Below, one piece after another: positions 9,885 through 22,393 of a stretch of DNA of 64,000 nucleotides. Within the stretch, counting starts at the first letter, position 1. Every line of letters begins with the position of its first letter. Origin of the DNA: Stenocarpella maydis (taxonomy: Eukaryota; Ascomycota; Sordariomycetes; Diaporthales; Diaporthaceae); assembly GCA_002270565.1 (NCBI GenBank), contig NQMI01000166.1, forward strand, positions 24,352-88,351, written 5' to 3'. Both the position numbers and the translations under genes were made by a program. Under the pieces are notes generated by a model, which was not told where the DNA came from, did no database searches, and saw nothing but the letters and a program-made list of their open reading frames with translations.

Positions 9885-12800
9885 GATAAAATTGTGGGGA
9901 TTGGGATTTGGTTTATGGCCTCTTGTCAAAATGACAGATTGCAAAAAAGAAAGGATGCTGGACGATAAATAAATGTACGGAGAGAAGAACAAGGAAGAAT
10001 AGGGAACGACTGGCGTTTCTGGCTGTTGCCTGCTGAGAGGTATGCGTTGATGTGCTGACTGAGGGTGGTTGCTTACCTCTGGACGTGTTGGGGCAACGTG
10101 GCCTTTTTTATCCCGGGCTGGCCTTCAGTCAAAGCCCCTGGCCAAGGGAGAGGTGCAGCTTGGCCCGGGGCGGCGGCACGGAGGAACATGCCTGAGGCAT
10201 CCACGTGCATGCCCATCCTGGGCAGAGGACAAAAGGGGTGGGTCACTACCCCCGGGTGAGACTCGGCTGATGTGCAGGGAGGGTGCGACGCTGGTGTGTG
10301 GTTGGCTGGCGGGCTGGCGGGGAAGGCCCTCTGGTGTGGCAGGAGTGGCAGCAGGGCAGGAGGGGCGGAAGGATGGATCAAACCGGGGGAGAGTGGATCA
10401 AAGAGGCAAGGCGTGGGTATGGTCCCCGCCAAGGTGTCTGGTCGCTTTCAGATGCAGGGGAAGGTAGCAATTTATGGATATCGGGCAGGGAAGGACGATG
10501 CAGTACACTGGTAGTGTAGATACAGCTGACCCGTCTTCAGTCGACCGACACGACCTGGATAGTAGGCACGCTTACGCATACACCACTTTCGCACACTTGC
10601 GGCACGAGGGAGGCGATACTCCGTAGCTAACAGTTTAGATGGTGACAAGCCATACCTAGGTTCCCATTGCTGTGGTGCTGCCATGGTAGAAAGGTACCTA
10701 CACTACCTAGGTATAGTATAGTAGCTACATAGTACGTCGGAGTATCAAAAACAACGGAGGCGACATGAATGAGTCGGTGCTGCGCCTATTTCACTGCCTG
10801 TGGCCAATAGAACACCAAGGTACATCACACCACCCACCGACGCCAGACAACAGGCTGGGTCACTACACTAACACGGACTGGACACTGACCCGGGCGACAC
10901 AAGGCACAGACGCACCGGGCTCAACCACAAAAAGGAAAAAAAAAAGGGCTACTGAGTCAACAAGCTACTGGTCCAGAACCAACAGGGTTACTACTGTGTA
11001 TGTATTAGTTGCATGTGCTGGCGCGGTCGCTACACATGATCGACCCCAGCCAAGATCCCATGCGATGCGAATTAACCGAAGCGAGCCAGACCCAAGACTG
11101 TTTATCTACGGAGCAGTATACTATGCAATGCACATTGTATCAAGTACGAACTTATGAATGAATTAAATGCCGTGCTCCGTATTTAGCAAGCGTGGCAAAC
11201 TCTGGCGGGCAGGTTAATACAGTAGCTGTCACACACACAGCACCCACAGGGGCTTGGCTGGCTCCGAGTTCCAGGGTAATAAACGGAGCCCTTGTCCTGC
11301 CTGCCCGTTTTGGTGGCCTGGTATACTATGTATACACTACACTACTACACTACTGTGTACCCACGCTTAGGGCCAGAAGGCCCAACAAAATGGGAGGTCG
11401 GAATGCTGAGCCGCGACAGCGATCTGGGATGCTGGGGCCGCAGGCTCCTTCACCGTCCGCCGGCCCAGGCCCTCCTCCCTTCCGTCCAGCCCGTTCCGAG
11501 CGCCACATCCAATACGGGATTGCGGAAAGAGGACCCTGAGATGAACGGTCCCCTCGTCGCCCCTTGCATACTTGCCATCTCGTGATTCATCGGCTTGACC
11601 GCGGCTTTGCTCTGCGTGTTCTGCTGCGCTACATACCGCACCGCCGTCAGTCACACGATGCTCCGAAATATAATATAATGAAGGTCCATCGTGCCTTTAC
11701 AGGACCTCCGACCACACCTTGGCCGTCCCTCATGCTTTCACACGGACTACCTGTCTACATGGCTGGTACCATCCAATCTGTTGCGCACCTCTCTTCGCTG
11801 ACCAGGTTCCAACCACCACCCACCATGCATGCGACGATACTCGGTCCATCCCACGCCAGCGACCCAGCACCGCACACCGACATCCAACATGAACCGACCC
11901 TTGACAACCAGCAAGGCATAGGATAGGACATGGCAGGACAGGACGGGACAGCACGCCATGGCTGCAATACTACATCAAACACCGCCCTTCTGTCGCCAGC
12001 AGCCAGCGGACCTCAGTCCCCACGGGACCCCGGGCGCCACGACCCCTCCACCGACGTGGACACCGGCTGGGCCGAGTCAGCGGTCAACTACACCGTCGCC
12101 GGGGCTCGGACGGGCTCGCCCCCGCCCACGAGTTTCCCTCTTTCTTTGTTTGTGGTGGGAATGAAACGAACCGGCGGTGGTGCGCTGTCATGGCCCCCCG
12201 GAACCTGCAGCCCGGCCCCCGCCAGCTCGACCGCGACTCCGCGGTGGGCCTCTCTCTCACTCCACACTCAGGCCTAGCAGAGCTGGGCCAGCCAGGCACG
12301 AATTGGCAGTGATCTGGCAGACTGGCAGCGACCCAGGTCTGTCTGCACGACAGCTAACGGGTGGGACTCGTCTCTGCCCTGCCAGGCCCCCCCCCACCGC
12401 CGTCGTGGCGCATATGGGCTGGATGGGGCTCGCCACGGTGAGTTTCGACCTTCGAGAAGGTCTCGCTGGCATTCTACGCGTCTCGCTTGCGCAAGCTCGC
12501 TTGCAACGTTCGTTATCTACGCTACACTAGCTTCCAGAAGGGAAAAGGGGGCGGGTCCCCTGGCGCCCTGGTCCCCTGGCCCCCTACCCATTAGTGTTAT
12601 CACCGATGAGTTGGTGCCTGAGGCATAGACACAAACCCGGCGAACTCAACGTCCGTGCTGAAGGAGGAACGTGCTATTATGCCGCACCGCCTTTCTGGGA
12701 CCATCCCTTCCCATCTCCCTTGACAGCTAGGGGCCCCCATTTCGTTTCCAAGAGATTTGAAACATGTCTCGGAGGACGACTCAGTCGTTGGGAGTCTCGA

Positions 12801-14656
12801 GCGAAGGACGGCCAGGTGCAAAACAAGCAGAGAGAGCAGAGACGAACAGGCCCCGCGAGGCAAAGGAGAGTCTGCCACACTGGCCGGATTTCATCCTGAG
12901 CTCCGCGTCTGGGGCATGACCTCGTACGAAGGTTTAAAACAATCCCATCCCGATCTAACCCCCCTCCCCCAGAGATCTCGACTCATTGCGACGTTTTGTG
13001 TTGGCGAAGCTTGTTCTCCGTCGGTACGTAACATTGGTCAAAAGTCAAAGCGAGAACAGACGCGCAACGGCGGTGCATTTTGCATTGCATCTGCATTGCT
13101 GCACGATGACGGGCTCAGCCAAGGCAAAAAATTGAATCCACAACGCAAATATCTCTGGGTAGGCAGCGCGCATGTATTTGCCGCCGCCACCGGATTGCAA
13201 AGAAGAGCGTGCGTGCTGTGGGAGACCCTGGAAATCAGGTAGGTCGGTCCCTTGTTGTCGCAGAGCGGAGGGTGGTGGTTGATGAAACGGGCCAAATTTC
13301 CAACGGAAGTTTGTTTTTGAGTAAATTAAGTCATTGTAAGACGACCACAGACCAGCGCCTCTCCGTCTCTCACTCTCTTTTTTTTGTCTTGTTTTTTTGC
13401 CACCTTCTTCATACCTTCGCGCACCTTGTTCCTCCTATTCAGGCTGTCAGGGTCCATGCCGGAAGGGTGGACGGAGACTGGCAGAGGCTGGGCAAAAACA
13501 AAGGGATGGTCCGCCCCGGCCGCTAGGCCAAAAGGGGGTCGAGGATTTGACGGACTGACCAGCCTCGGAGCGAGCAAAGGATGGAAAGGCGGCTCAATTG
13601 GCCCTGGCGCGCGCGCCCCTGCTGCGATATTGGATGCTACCTACCAAAGGGGGTATGCCAAAGCCGGCTGGATGATTGATGCATCTCTCTGTCTCTCTCT
13701 CTGGGTCCCACTTTTCCCTCTAGCCCCGGGAATTGCGGAACGAGGATAGAAAGAAAGTGTGGGTGGTGCACATGGTGGAGGGGTTCGGCCGGTCCCCTCG
13801 TGTTGGTCTCTTACGAGAGCTCCCCTCCCCGTATTCGCAGGCCTCGTCGGCTGCTGCCTCGGCTGACTTGCGTGGTTGGATCACTTCGCTGCGGTGCGCT
13901 GCGTAAGCGTCCAAGCCACTTAGAATGGGTGGAACTGACAGTGGAGAGTCGTGCCAGTACACAGTAGTCAGGGTCAAACCCTGGTCACCAGTAAGCCGCA
14001 ACAGTGTTGCATGGTGCCAGCCAGAATTGATATCAGACCGGAACCATTGAGAACACTTCAGCGCGAGAGAATAAGTAGCATAGAAAGGAGTATTCCCAAA
14101 GTGCCTAGCATCAGCTTGAGAATTGAAAATTTGAATTGCAGGGGTCGGCGAAACGCAATAATTTCCCTATTACCTTCCTATATATGGCAATGGGGAGGCA
14201 ACTTCGGGATCAGCATCGTTGATGCCGTGAGTTACGTGGCCGAGGACTGATGTTCGAGACCCTTTTCAGGGCAATATAAGTTACCTAGGCCCTTACCACT
14301 CTTGGGCGTATATTCCAGATTTGGGTAGCGCTCCTATATCACTTGCTTCTCAAGGCACACGTGTTTCCTTCACGTGCCCGCGAACTCGGGAGAGCTTTCC
14401 ACAGAGCTCATTGACAAACACCGCTGAACCTCAATTTTTCGACCTAACTCGAGAATACGCATCTCAACCGCAAATCTGGATGATGCCATAACCATGCCTC
14501 CCGCACGCTTCAGTTTTTTCAGCCCGGAACTGAAGCAAACCACTTTAAGAGGTACTGAAAACACCATGCAAAATATCCACACACACAAAGCAACTAGGGC
14601 TTTTCCAAGCTCAAGCGATGTTCAATACCCAGGTTAACCACCATGGGTCATATTGA
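9885..14656. other. long region without a supported gene
   Basis: Nearly 4.8 kb. The hac1 promoter occupies the left part. Frames of up to 160 codons occur (for example 12757-13242) but show no family motifs, no consistent splice structure and heavy overlap with frames on the other strand. A frame from an ATG at 14494 to about 14635 might be a 5' remnant of the decayed gene that follows. No tRNA or other RNA gene recognised. Confidence 0.45.
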
Positions 14657-15636
14657 ATCCACTGGTACGGGGATCCAAAGAAAGGCTGCGTGTTGCTCTC
14701 TCTCGGCTTCAAGTTGATTCAACACCCACAGGCCATTCTTAAGGATTGTCGGATTACCCTCTCATTCGACTGCCACCCGGAAGAAGATGGTTTCTGACAG
14801 AGGATAGCACTCTTAGGGCGGTGGCAACCAAGTCTACAAGACCAAAAGGTTCCAGGAATAGTGCAAAGTACATCACCCGGCGAATTGCGCGGCGGAGTGA
14901 CCAAGAGCAACATTAAGCACCATCACAACTACACATTTGCCCCGGGTATTGAGATTGGCTCGGTTGTCAATTTTAGCTGGGATCCATAGAACGGGGACAA
15001 GAGATAACCAACGACGTGTTCGAAAGCCGGGTTCTACACTCCCATGTCTTCCCGCCATCAAAGCACAACAGCTTTTCAAGCCATACGGATGCTCGCTTCG
15101 ACCGGCAACACAACAAGGCTAAGCGCGCAGACTATCCGACAGAGGAGATCCCGATTGGGCTCATCGTGGAGTACCACAAAACCCGTACTTCACTTTTGAG
15201 GGACACGTCCCATCTGCCGGTGCGCTTGGCCATCGACGGGTCGCTTGGTGGATTGACTCACTTTGCAAAGTTCAACACCTGTGATTTCATGTTTCCTATT
15301 TCCCAGGATGTTAATGAGAAGGGCATAAACTTATACGGCCTTTTGGAGCGGACTTTCCACAATCACCACGCTGTGACCCCAGTACGCGTGGTTGTCGAAT
15401 GCCTGGAGTCTAGCTTAGGAGATTGTACCATCAGAGTGGTTGGTGATTGCGATTACTTTCTCAGCTGGGAGCCCGAACAGGCGCTGCCTGTGGAGAAGAT
15501 ATCAGACGACAGGAATATTGCATTCTGGGAATTGAAGGCCCTGTTGGAGGCCAAAGTCGAGCGCTTCGAGTACAAGTTTGTCAAGGTCTGGCCTGAGAGG
15601 GGAAAATCGATTCGCGTGGAAGGTTATAATCGCTAG
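14657..15636 (+). pseudogene. decayed gene of unknown family
   Basis: Three coding-like pieces lie in order. Frame A (14657-14786) encodes a WYGDPKKGCVLLSLGF-type segment and ends at a TGA near 14784. The same frame continues after the stop (QRIALLGRWQPSL, then GVTKSNIKHHHNYTFAPG) to a TAG at about 14986. The remaining 206 codons to 15636 are in a frame offset by one base, without an ATG at the start of the open segment (the first usable codon is GTG at 15016); this part contains RADYPTEEIPIGLIVEYH. No intron of normal length removes both the stop and the shift, although an AG acceptor at 14976 exists. I do not recognise the family. The alternative is a multi-intron functional gene that I could not resolve. 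Confidence 0.42.
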
Positions 15637-16540
15637 TGGACAGTGCTTGCTAATAGGATAGGTGTAGTCACACTCCCCTTCCGGCACGTGTTTGGCAAGA
15701 CGCAAAAGAGTTCAAGTCGCTGCATTAAAGTTACAATAGGTACCTAACTACATAAGTACCTTAAATAACCACTTATATAAAGCGCCCTCTAAGCCCTGTA
15801 AACCTAGCAACCAACACCCAATACAACTACATTTTCAACCCCTATTGCCTGCGCTAGTAATAGCTCTTAGTAAACTGTACTTAGATATTGAAATAACATC
15901 CCTATTATACCCGAAATAGTTCTTTATTGCCTCTTGGCAAATGGCCTAGGGAAATATATGCATTTCGATGCCAGTGGAAAAGCGTAATTAAATATGTTGC
16001 CGAAGTGAGGGTTGTCAGGTGATGCGAATACAGTAATTTAACAGTTAAAAGGGGGGCCCATCACTTCGGTTGTATTTCAGGTCACTTTTACTAGTCTTAT
16101 ACTGCTCGGTACCAAGGCGATCGATAATTACTCACCTACAAGTATGACTGCAATAGAATTACCCTCAGTTTGAGGATGCAATACATGAGGTTTGTGCTGG
16201 ACTCACCTGGCGAATTATTAGCATCAAACTGGGACGCCTCAACCAGCTTTGTTTCATTCAGATATGTATGGCACAAATGCGCTTCTTCAAAAGATAGACT
16301 GCATGTAGACCCCAGTCCGCCCGCAGATCTAAGGCTGTGATAGGACCTCACTGCAGCCAACATGAAAGCTCCGCGCCAATGAGACTGAGCAGTCTCACCG
16401 CCATGAAACCTATGCAGCATGATCGGAGTTATCGGAAGATAGTGTTGAAGAGGGGTGCGCAGGATGCCGCCCATGACTGCGAGCGCTGCAGTGTACCAAA
16501 GTAGCACGGGATTCGCCTATAAAACCACAAGGCTCCATGG
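15637..16540. other. AT-rich spacer, no gene seen
   Basis: Becomes AT-rich from about 15720 (short stop-dense frames, TTAAATAA-type words) to about 16130, like old RIP-altered repeats elsewhere in the window, but no repeat boundary is visible. The right end is the promoter of the zinc-finger gene. Confidence 0.4.
16518..16524 (+). promoter_or_regulatory. TATA box of the duplicated zinc-finger gene
   Basis: A perfect TATAAAA sits only 17-23 nt before the first in-frame ATG (16541). That is too close for a leader, which favours a downstream Met (16562 or 16709) as the translation start. Confidence 0.4.
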
Positions 16541-19500
16541 ATGAGACCTTCCTCTCTTCATATGTCTCTCAATCGCCAAACTTCAGATCGCAAGCTTGAA
16601 GTACGACATCTGGGCCTCGAGACAATTTCCTCCATTGCAGCCATTTCGTTTTTTGCTTGCCACCGCAACTCGTGCGGACCATTTGTTGCTGATTCCAATC
16701 TCGCGGCTATGGGCTCCAACATTCCGTTCCCGGTCACCCGTCTCCCCAGACCCGATGGGGTGGTGCCACCCGAGCATGCAAAACTGTCCATTATTAGCAG
16801 TTCTAAGTACAGCCTGGCAGCCTTGTGGCTGGATGAGTTCTCTGAGCCACTCATGGGCGCGCCTCGTTCGCTTGCAGACGGTGCACTCTCTCAAACTTCG
16901 GCTGAGATTGCCCACCAAGACGTAAACGGCCCACAGCTACCTCTCGAAACAGGCCCTGTCGACATACAACGAGAGCGACTTGTGTTGTCCGGTTTACTCC
17001 GATATGATTCAACTTCGTCCATGAGATCTCTCATGACGGACTCTATATCCTCCATCAGCACCATAACTGACTCCTGCCCTCCTACTCCAAGTTCATCCGC
17101 GCATGTCACCGAGCCCCTTCATTGCGGATCCTGGGATTCGGATCCATATCATATACTTGACACATCTCGCAGAGCAAACGCATGGTCTTCCTCTCGCCTT
17201 GGGGCCCAAAAGTGCGGCGTGTAAGTGAAAGCTCTAGCTAGCCCTTTGCCATATGCAGCGCTCTTATACGCTTCAGGCCACCAACCTTCTCATTGGCGCC
17301 ATCCCACATCTCGGATGATGTTTCGTCTCATTCTACGAGCGAGGATGGCAGCAAGTAAGCGTTTGTGTGCCTGACGATATGCAAAGTATCTGATCATTCG
17401 AAGAGAATCTAGCACTCTCACGTCGAGAAGCTCTGTGCACGAGTTCTTCAAATTTAGAGACGAAGAAAGCGAACAAAGTCGAATCATCGGGGACGACTCC
17501 TATGATTTGTTAACTGAATCCATTTGCAACGTGGTCTCGAATTACTTCACAGAGAACGAGCTTCGAAAGCTTGATGCGCCGATTACATACTATGCCAACG
17601 TCTTCCTGCAGCATATTGCTAGGGGCATCGGAGACTCGACCACTTTGAATACGACACCAGTGATATATCAGACACATGGCTCAAGCGAAGAAACTGCTAC
17701 CGCATCGAGTAAGCAGGCGCAATCTGTCGATAGCAATGTCGGAAAAGAAAGCAAACGAGATTTCTGTTATGAGAAGAATGCTTCCGAAGACGACAGTGAT
17801 GATGACGGTTCACGCGCTCCCATGCGAATGGACGGAAGTGAAATCAACAAGACAGTCAGAGCCAACGAAGGTGCACTAAGTTGCCCTTTCAGGAAACGGA
17901 ATCCGACGAGGTTCAACATTCGCTCACATGCCCCTTGCGCTCTATCAGACTTCTCAAGCGTGCCCCTTCTCAAGTGCGTGCTCGTATAGCTGCAATAACT
18001 TTCCTATGGAGCTTATTCTGATTCATGTCCAGGCGCCATATAAAGGCCTTTCATTGTTCATCAGACGAATCGTGCCGTCGATGCGGGGCGTCATTCGCAA
18101 CCCTCGAGGACCTAAATCATCATCAGGCTCGGCCGATACTGTGTGAACCCGGACACGCAGCGAATCGAGACCCTGAGGATGGTATAAGCCCAGAAATATT
18201 ACAGCATCTCTCTCATTCAAAAGTCCGGACATGGAACGATATATGGTTGCTACTTTTCACGGATTCAGAGCAAGACATCCCATGTCCAGGTGAGATCGCC
18301 CTAGAGGCTTTGCGATTTGCATTGGCGGTAATCAAGTATTCTGCAGAAGAGCCCTGGACTATCAACACTCACTAATGAAATATCTTGGACAGATTTCGAC
18401 CCTCCTGTGGAACTTGACGAAGTGGAGATGCAATTCTACGGAACGGATAACATTGAAAATTTGGCTCACGTCTTTCAGCAGGTGGCTGTCAGCCCCCTTT
18501 CAATATCGTCATCCCAGCTCACCCAACGTGTATTGAATGAATCGATGAGGTTCATCACTGCCACACTACAAAGATGCCGTGATATCCACGGGCATACATA
18601 TTCTTCAAGCCGCAAAGACAAAGCTCTGGCGTTCCTAGACCGCGTCCAGAACTTGCGTTTCCAGCCACCACAAGGCCAAAACATGGCCTCAATTACACCA
18701 CGTAGAACATTTCAGCTCGACCCTAGGTATTCTCGAGAATCAGACGACTCGGGAATTGCGTCTTTCACGGAGTCCGACATAGAGGCTGACAATCCTTGGG
18801 AACATGATCCAATTTCCCCCGACCAGGGCAAAGCCGGCTTGCTACCAGAACTACCAGTAAGACGTACTGCCGTGTCCGAAGGAAACAATCTCAACTTCGG
18901 TAAGAAAATTATACTCATTTGGTAATAGACTCCTAATTGTATACATTCCTACTAATGCAAGCAGGTCCCTTGCTCGATTCACCCGGACCAGTCACCGCGT
19001 CCGTTTCGAATTCAAACACGACGTGCTTCTGCCAAGAAATAGGTTCTATGTGTCATATGAAAATCCTTCAGCCATCGGAACCTCATGTCGTACAATGGCC
19101 TAAGCCCCATTCTTTCGAGGGGGACTTGTTTGGCACTGAAGTCAATGCTTATAACCTTGACAAAGCCCACGATCCCGAGACCCCTGCTTCTCGCGAAGCG
19201 TTCAAGATATTTTATCAATCCAAGCAATTTTACCCGGATCCAGATGCTCAAGAACACATCCTAACCGAGATGGAACTCGAATCACTAAGCACACAGACCT
19301 CGCCTCCGCATCATGCGCACCCAGATGCTCGTTTTGCCTCAGACAAAGAAGACTACGATTCCGCAGAAGAATACATCGAGGCTCAGTATGAGCAACTCGT
19401 CGAGAAAATTACTAACCTGGTTGCCAAGTCTACATGGATCGGGCTTGTCGAGGACGCCTGTGTGCCCGTTGTCCAATATACCCATGCATACTTGGAGAAT

Positions 19501-21117
19501 ATTCTAAACCATGACGGTATCTTCGACACCAACACGCCGTTGCATGTCTCATGCACTGCAGATGGAGATGATCCCAGTCCCAACATGGGCGATCAGGAGA
19601 ATTCGGATATGGTGAGAGGGAATAGAAAGAGGAAGAAAGACTCTGGCTACAGCAATAAGAGGAGAAAGGAAGAGGATGATGAGGAGCATCCTAACGAAAA
19701 TGATCCCGAAGACTTCAACGACCCTGAGGATTGGTTAGGCGATAAGAAAAGAGCCAGGGTTGACGATTGCCAAAAGTTCCTATGCTCATTTAGAAAACGA
19801 AATCCAACCAGGTTCAATATCCGAAAGCATCCCCAATGCGCTCTCAGCACATTCGCAAACATGGCTCTACTCAAGTAGGTCGACCCCAAAGATCACTACT
19901 CTAAGCTCCGATTCAGTTACTCATGCGCACTTACAGACGCCACATAAAATTGTGTCACATGTCAAATACAAAGGGCCCGCGCTGTCCGAGATGCGACCAA
20001 TGTTTTCCAAGCAAAGAAGACTGGTATGAACACCTGCGTCAACTCAACTTCTGCCAGATACGTATCGGCCAAGACGAGTTGAAAGATCTAGAGGATGGTA
20101 TCAGCGAGGAGAGGTACGAGTCCTTGACCAAAAGGAGCAGGGACGAGAAGGTGCATACATGGGACGCCGTATGGCGGTTCCTGTTTCCTGTGGATGACGC
20201 CATTCCAAGCCCCGGTAAGTAGCCAGAAACATTACCAGGTGGCCAAGGCTAGGCCAACTCCTTTCAAGTACTGACATTAGACGACTTAAGATTATGAGGA
20301 TGTAATTGAGCTGGATGAGGTACAAGAAATGTGCTACAATGAGCAAAGCATCACTCGGTTCCTCCAAAAGCTTGCCCACCACACCCCCGAAGAAGGATAC
20401 TTTTACTTTGTAAAGAGCTTCCAGAAGATCCGCAAGGCCTTCAACCACATTTACTGTGACAAGAGGAGGCGAAAGGACTCTGAGTTCCTGGAATCTGTTA
20501 GAAAGCGAGCTTCCTCGAGTTATGGCTCTACCTTCTCCAATCCATCTTGGGAACGCCTTCCGAGGGAATTCAGTCCCTTGAACAGTTATCAACAGCCAGG
20601 CGGTGTGTCGCCTCGGAAATGGAGTTCCGGCATGTACTCCGTGCGCGAAATGACAGATGCCAGCTCGGCCACAGCCTTTTCTTGGAATGATGCTAGGGAC
20701 AACAATTTTGCGCCGACGCCAGGTTCCAATTGGCAACTGGCTGCTGTCGCATCCAATCCAACAGGAGCAGCGCCTTTTCCGAACGGAGCCTTTGGCTCAT
20801 TGCATGAAGGCTTATGCGGCCAGCAACAGGACCAATTCTTCGCGGATTCTGAGACACACTCTCTCCCGGACCAAGTCTCGAATCAGGGGTATCAGTTGAA
20901 GGACAGCTGCTATCAGGCCAACCCCACCTCAAGCCTCAGTCGACACCAGCTTCAGGTAGATGCATACCACAGGAATTGTGGTGAGGAGGTTCCACCGTCC
21001 TTTACACCGGAAAACCTTGACGCATGTTCCGTGGAGGATATTGCAGGGGAGGATGGAGGCATGCTGAATGAAGACCTGGCCATTTGGGCACAGGCCGTGC
21101 TAGGCAAAGAGTACTGA
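16541..21117 (+). CDS. fungal protein with two tandem C2H2-like zinc-finger modules
   Basis: Eight exons fit with GT-AG ends and matching phases: 16541-17220, 17277-17354, 17413-17973, 18033-18289, 18393-18899, 18965-19874, 19937-20214, 20291-21117 (1,365 codons plus stop). Two copies of a module are visible. Each has a helical segment, then C-[PS]-FRKRNPTRFNIR with a following Cys, LLKRHIK-x2-H, C-x2-C-x3-F...H...C, a DGI segment, HTWD/RTWN-x-[VI]-W and a linker ending ELDEV. Zinc-ligand regions lie near residues 410-480 and 968-1040. A basic, nuclear-signal-like stretch (GNRKRKKD, NKRRKEEDDEE) precedes module 2. The family is the common fungal CP-[FY]-RKRNP zinc-finger group; role unknown, nucleic-acid or protein binding inferred. 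The start is uncertain: Met1, Met8 or Met57 (16709). A two-gene model split at intron 18900-18964 is possible, but the phase-1 join keeps one frame. Confidence 0.72.
17413..18421 (+). repeat. module 1 of the internal gene duplication
   Basis: Corresponds to the segment at about 19370-20316. Both copies place a phase-2 intron inside the Lys codon of LLK|RHIK and a phase-1 intron just before the xELDEV linker, so the unit was copied at DNA level with its introns. Confidence 0.6.
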
Positions 21118-21948
21118 TCCAGAAAGGGAGTTGGAGTGGGAAGTCGGACCAAGATGGCAAGTGCTTCCAAAAAATAGCATGGCTTGGACCTCGAACACTC
21201 AATGTATATGGCTGGGTGCTTTGAGATGCTGAATTAATGCATCTGTTCTCCCATCTACAGTGGAAATAAGGAATCTGTATATATCGGGTTGAGAACATCG
21301 AAGAAGTCTCCTCGACAAAATATGGATGCTGACAACTTGAAGCTGGACCCTAAGGATCAACTATGATTTACCCGCATGAATGATGAAGGGAGATTTTTAA
21401 GGGGCAGAAGATTTTGTGAAACAAAAAGAGACTGCATGTAGGACAGACCGCCAAACTCATAACTGCAGGATGGCAGCTTCGGCTCTTTCTTTAACAGTGT
21501 CTTCTGACCGTAAACTTTATGAGATCTGCTTCACGCCCACAGGGTCAGCTTCAGGAACTCTATTTGCTCTAATTGTCTACTCCCTCTGTGCATGGATACT
21601 GGGGCTGGTCGTGTCGAGCATGAAGCATGTTTCTGGTGATGCCCCCTAGATTTCAAGCCCAGGCTTCATTAGGCGGCCAGGCTATTTTATCCCACTAGTA
21701 ATATCAGAAGGACGTATATAGCCATGCCACTCTGGCACACGTGCACACAGCTAGAAGTGTGCAGAATAGGGTGCTTGTGACTGTCATGCAGGCTGAGTAG
21801 TATGGGTGCCTTGCCGTGTGGAATAGATGGTTGAATTGTACATAGTATATTCTACACTATCAACAAAGAATGGGTGCGCCAAGACCCGCCAACCACATAA
21901 GCTTATGTATCAGCACCAGCGGTACTGACTTAGTGGGGTGGTCAGTTT
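21118..21948. other. intergenic region, no gene seen
   Basis: Convergent 3' flanks of the zinc-finger gene and the small peptide gene. Short frames only. Confidence 0.5.
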
Positions 21949-22278
21949 TCAGAAATGCGTGACGCACACGGGCATGCCGGACGTCACGCCAGCAGGGAGG
22001 CCGCAGAAACCAGAGCAGCAGGTGTTGCCGCCTAGGCAGATGTCTAGTCAGGGGTTAACACCACGTCCGAACCACCCTTCAGAAAATGTAGGGGCACACT
22101 TACTGCCGAGAGGAAGGCAAGCCCGATCCTCGAGTTCAGCGGGAGCGGGAACGATGGGGGCTTTTCGGAACGTCAGTATTATTCGAAGTATGCACCGAAA
22201 TATAGAAACAGGTCAGGGCTCACAGGCAGCGACAGCGGCCAACAGGGCCGAGAGGACGACGGTGATCTGCATCTTCAT
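21949..22278 (-). CDS. small secreted six-cysteine (knottin-like) peptide precursor
   Basis: Assembled by eye from three exons on the minus strand: 22278-22224, 22160-22104 and 22043-21949 (207 nt, 68 residues), with introns of 63 and 60 bp that have GT-AG ends and consistent phases. The product starts with a clear signal peptide (MKMQITVVLSALLAAVAA). A short acidic pro-region ending in Asp-Arg follows, then a roughly 37-residue core with the spacing C-x6-C-x5-CC-x3-C-x12-C. That order and spacing match the inhibitor-cystine-knot pattern shared by many small secreted peptides (effectors, protease inhibitors, ion-channel ligands, antimicrobials). It acts outside the cell; the target is unknown. 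A TATA box lies 110 bp upstream. The short exons make it easy for gene finders to miss. Confidence 0.75.
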
Positions 22279-22387
22279 GTTGTCGGTGTGGTGATCGTGA
22301 GCTAAGTATCGGGAGAGCTGCGAAAGGGTAGAGAGAGGATGCTGGGGATGAAAGGTAACATTGAAGACCGAGGCAGCCAAGGCCCTC

Positions 22388-22393
22388 TTTATA
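22388..22393 (-). promoter_or_regulatory. TATA box of the small peptide gene
   Basis: TATAAA on the minus strand 110 bp upstream of the start codon at 22278, at normal fungal distance for a leader of roughly 50-70 nt. Confidence 0.5.

Noticed and set aside
9538..9886. Frames on the plus strand opposite the hac1 start
   Set aside because: Antisense shadows of the hac1 coding region and leader.
12757..13242. 161-codon plus-strand frame
   Set aside because: No motif, no splice support, overlapped by frames on both strands in a non-coding region.
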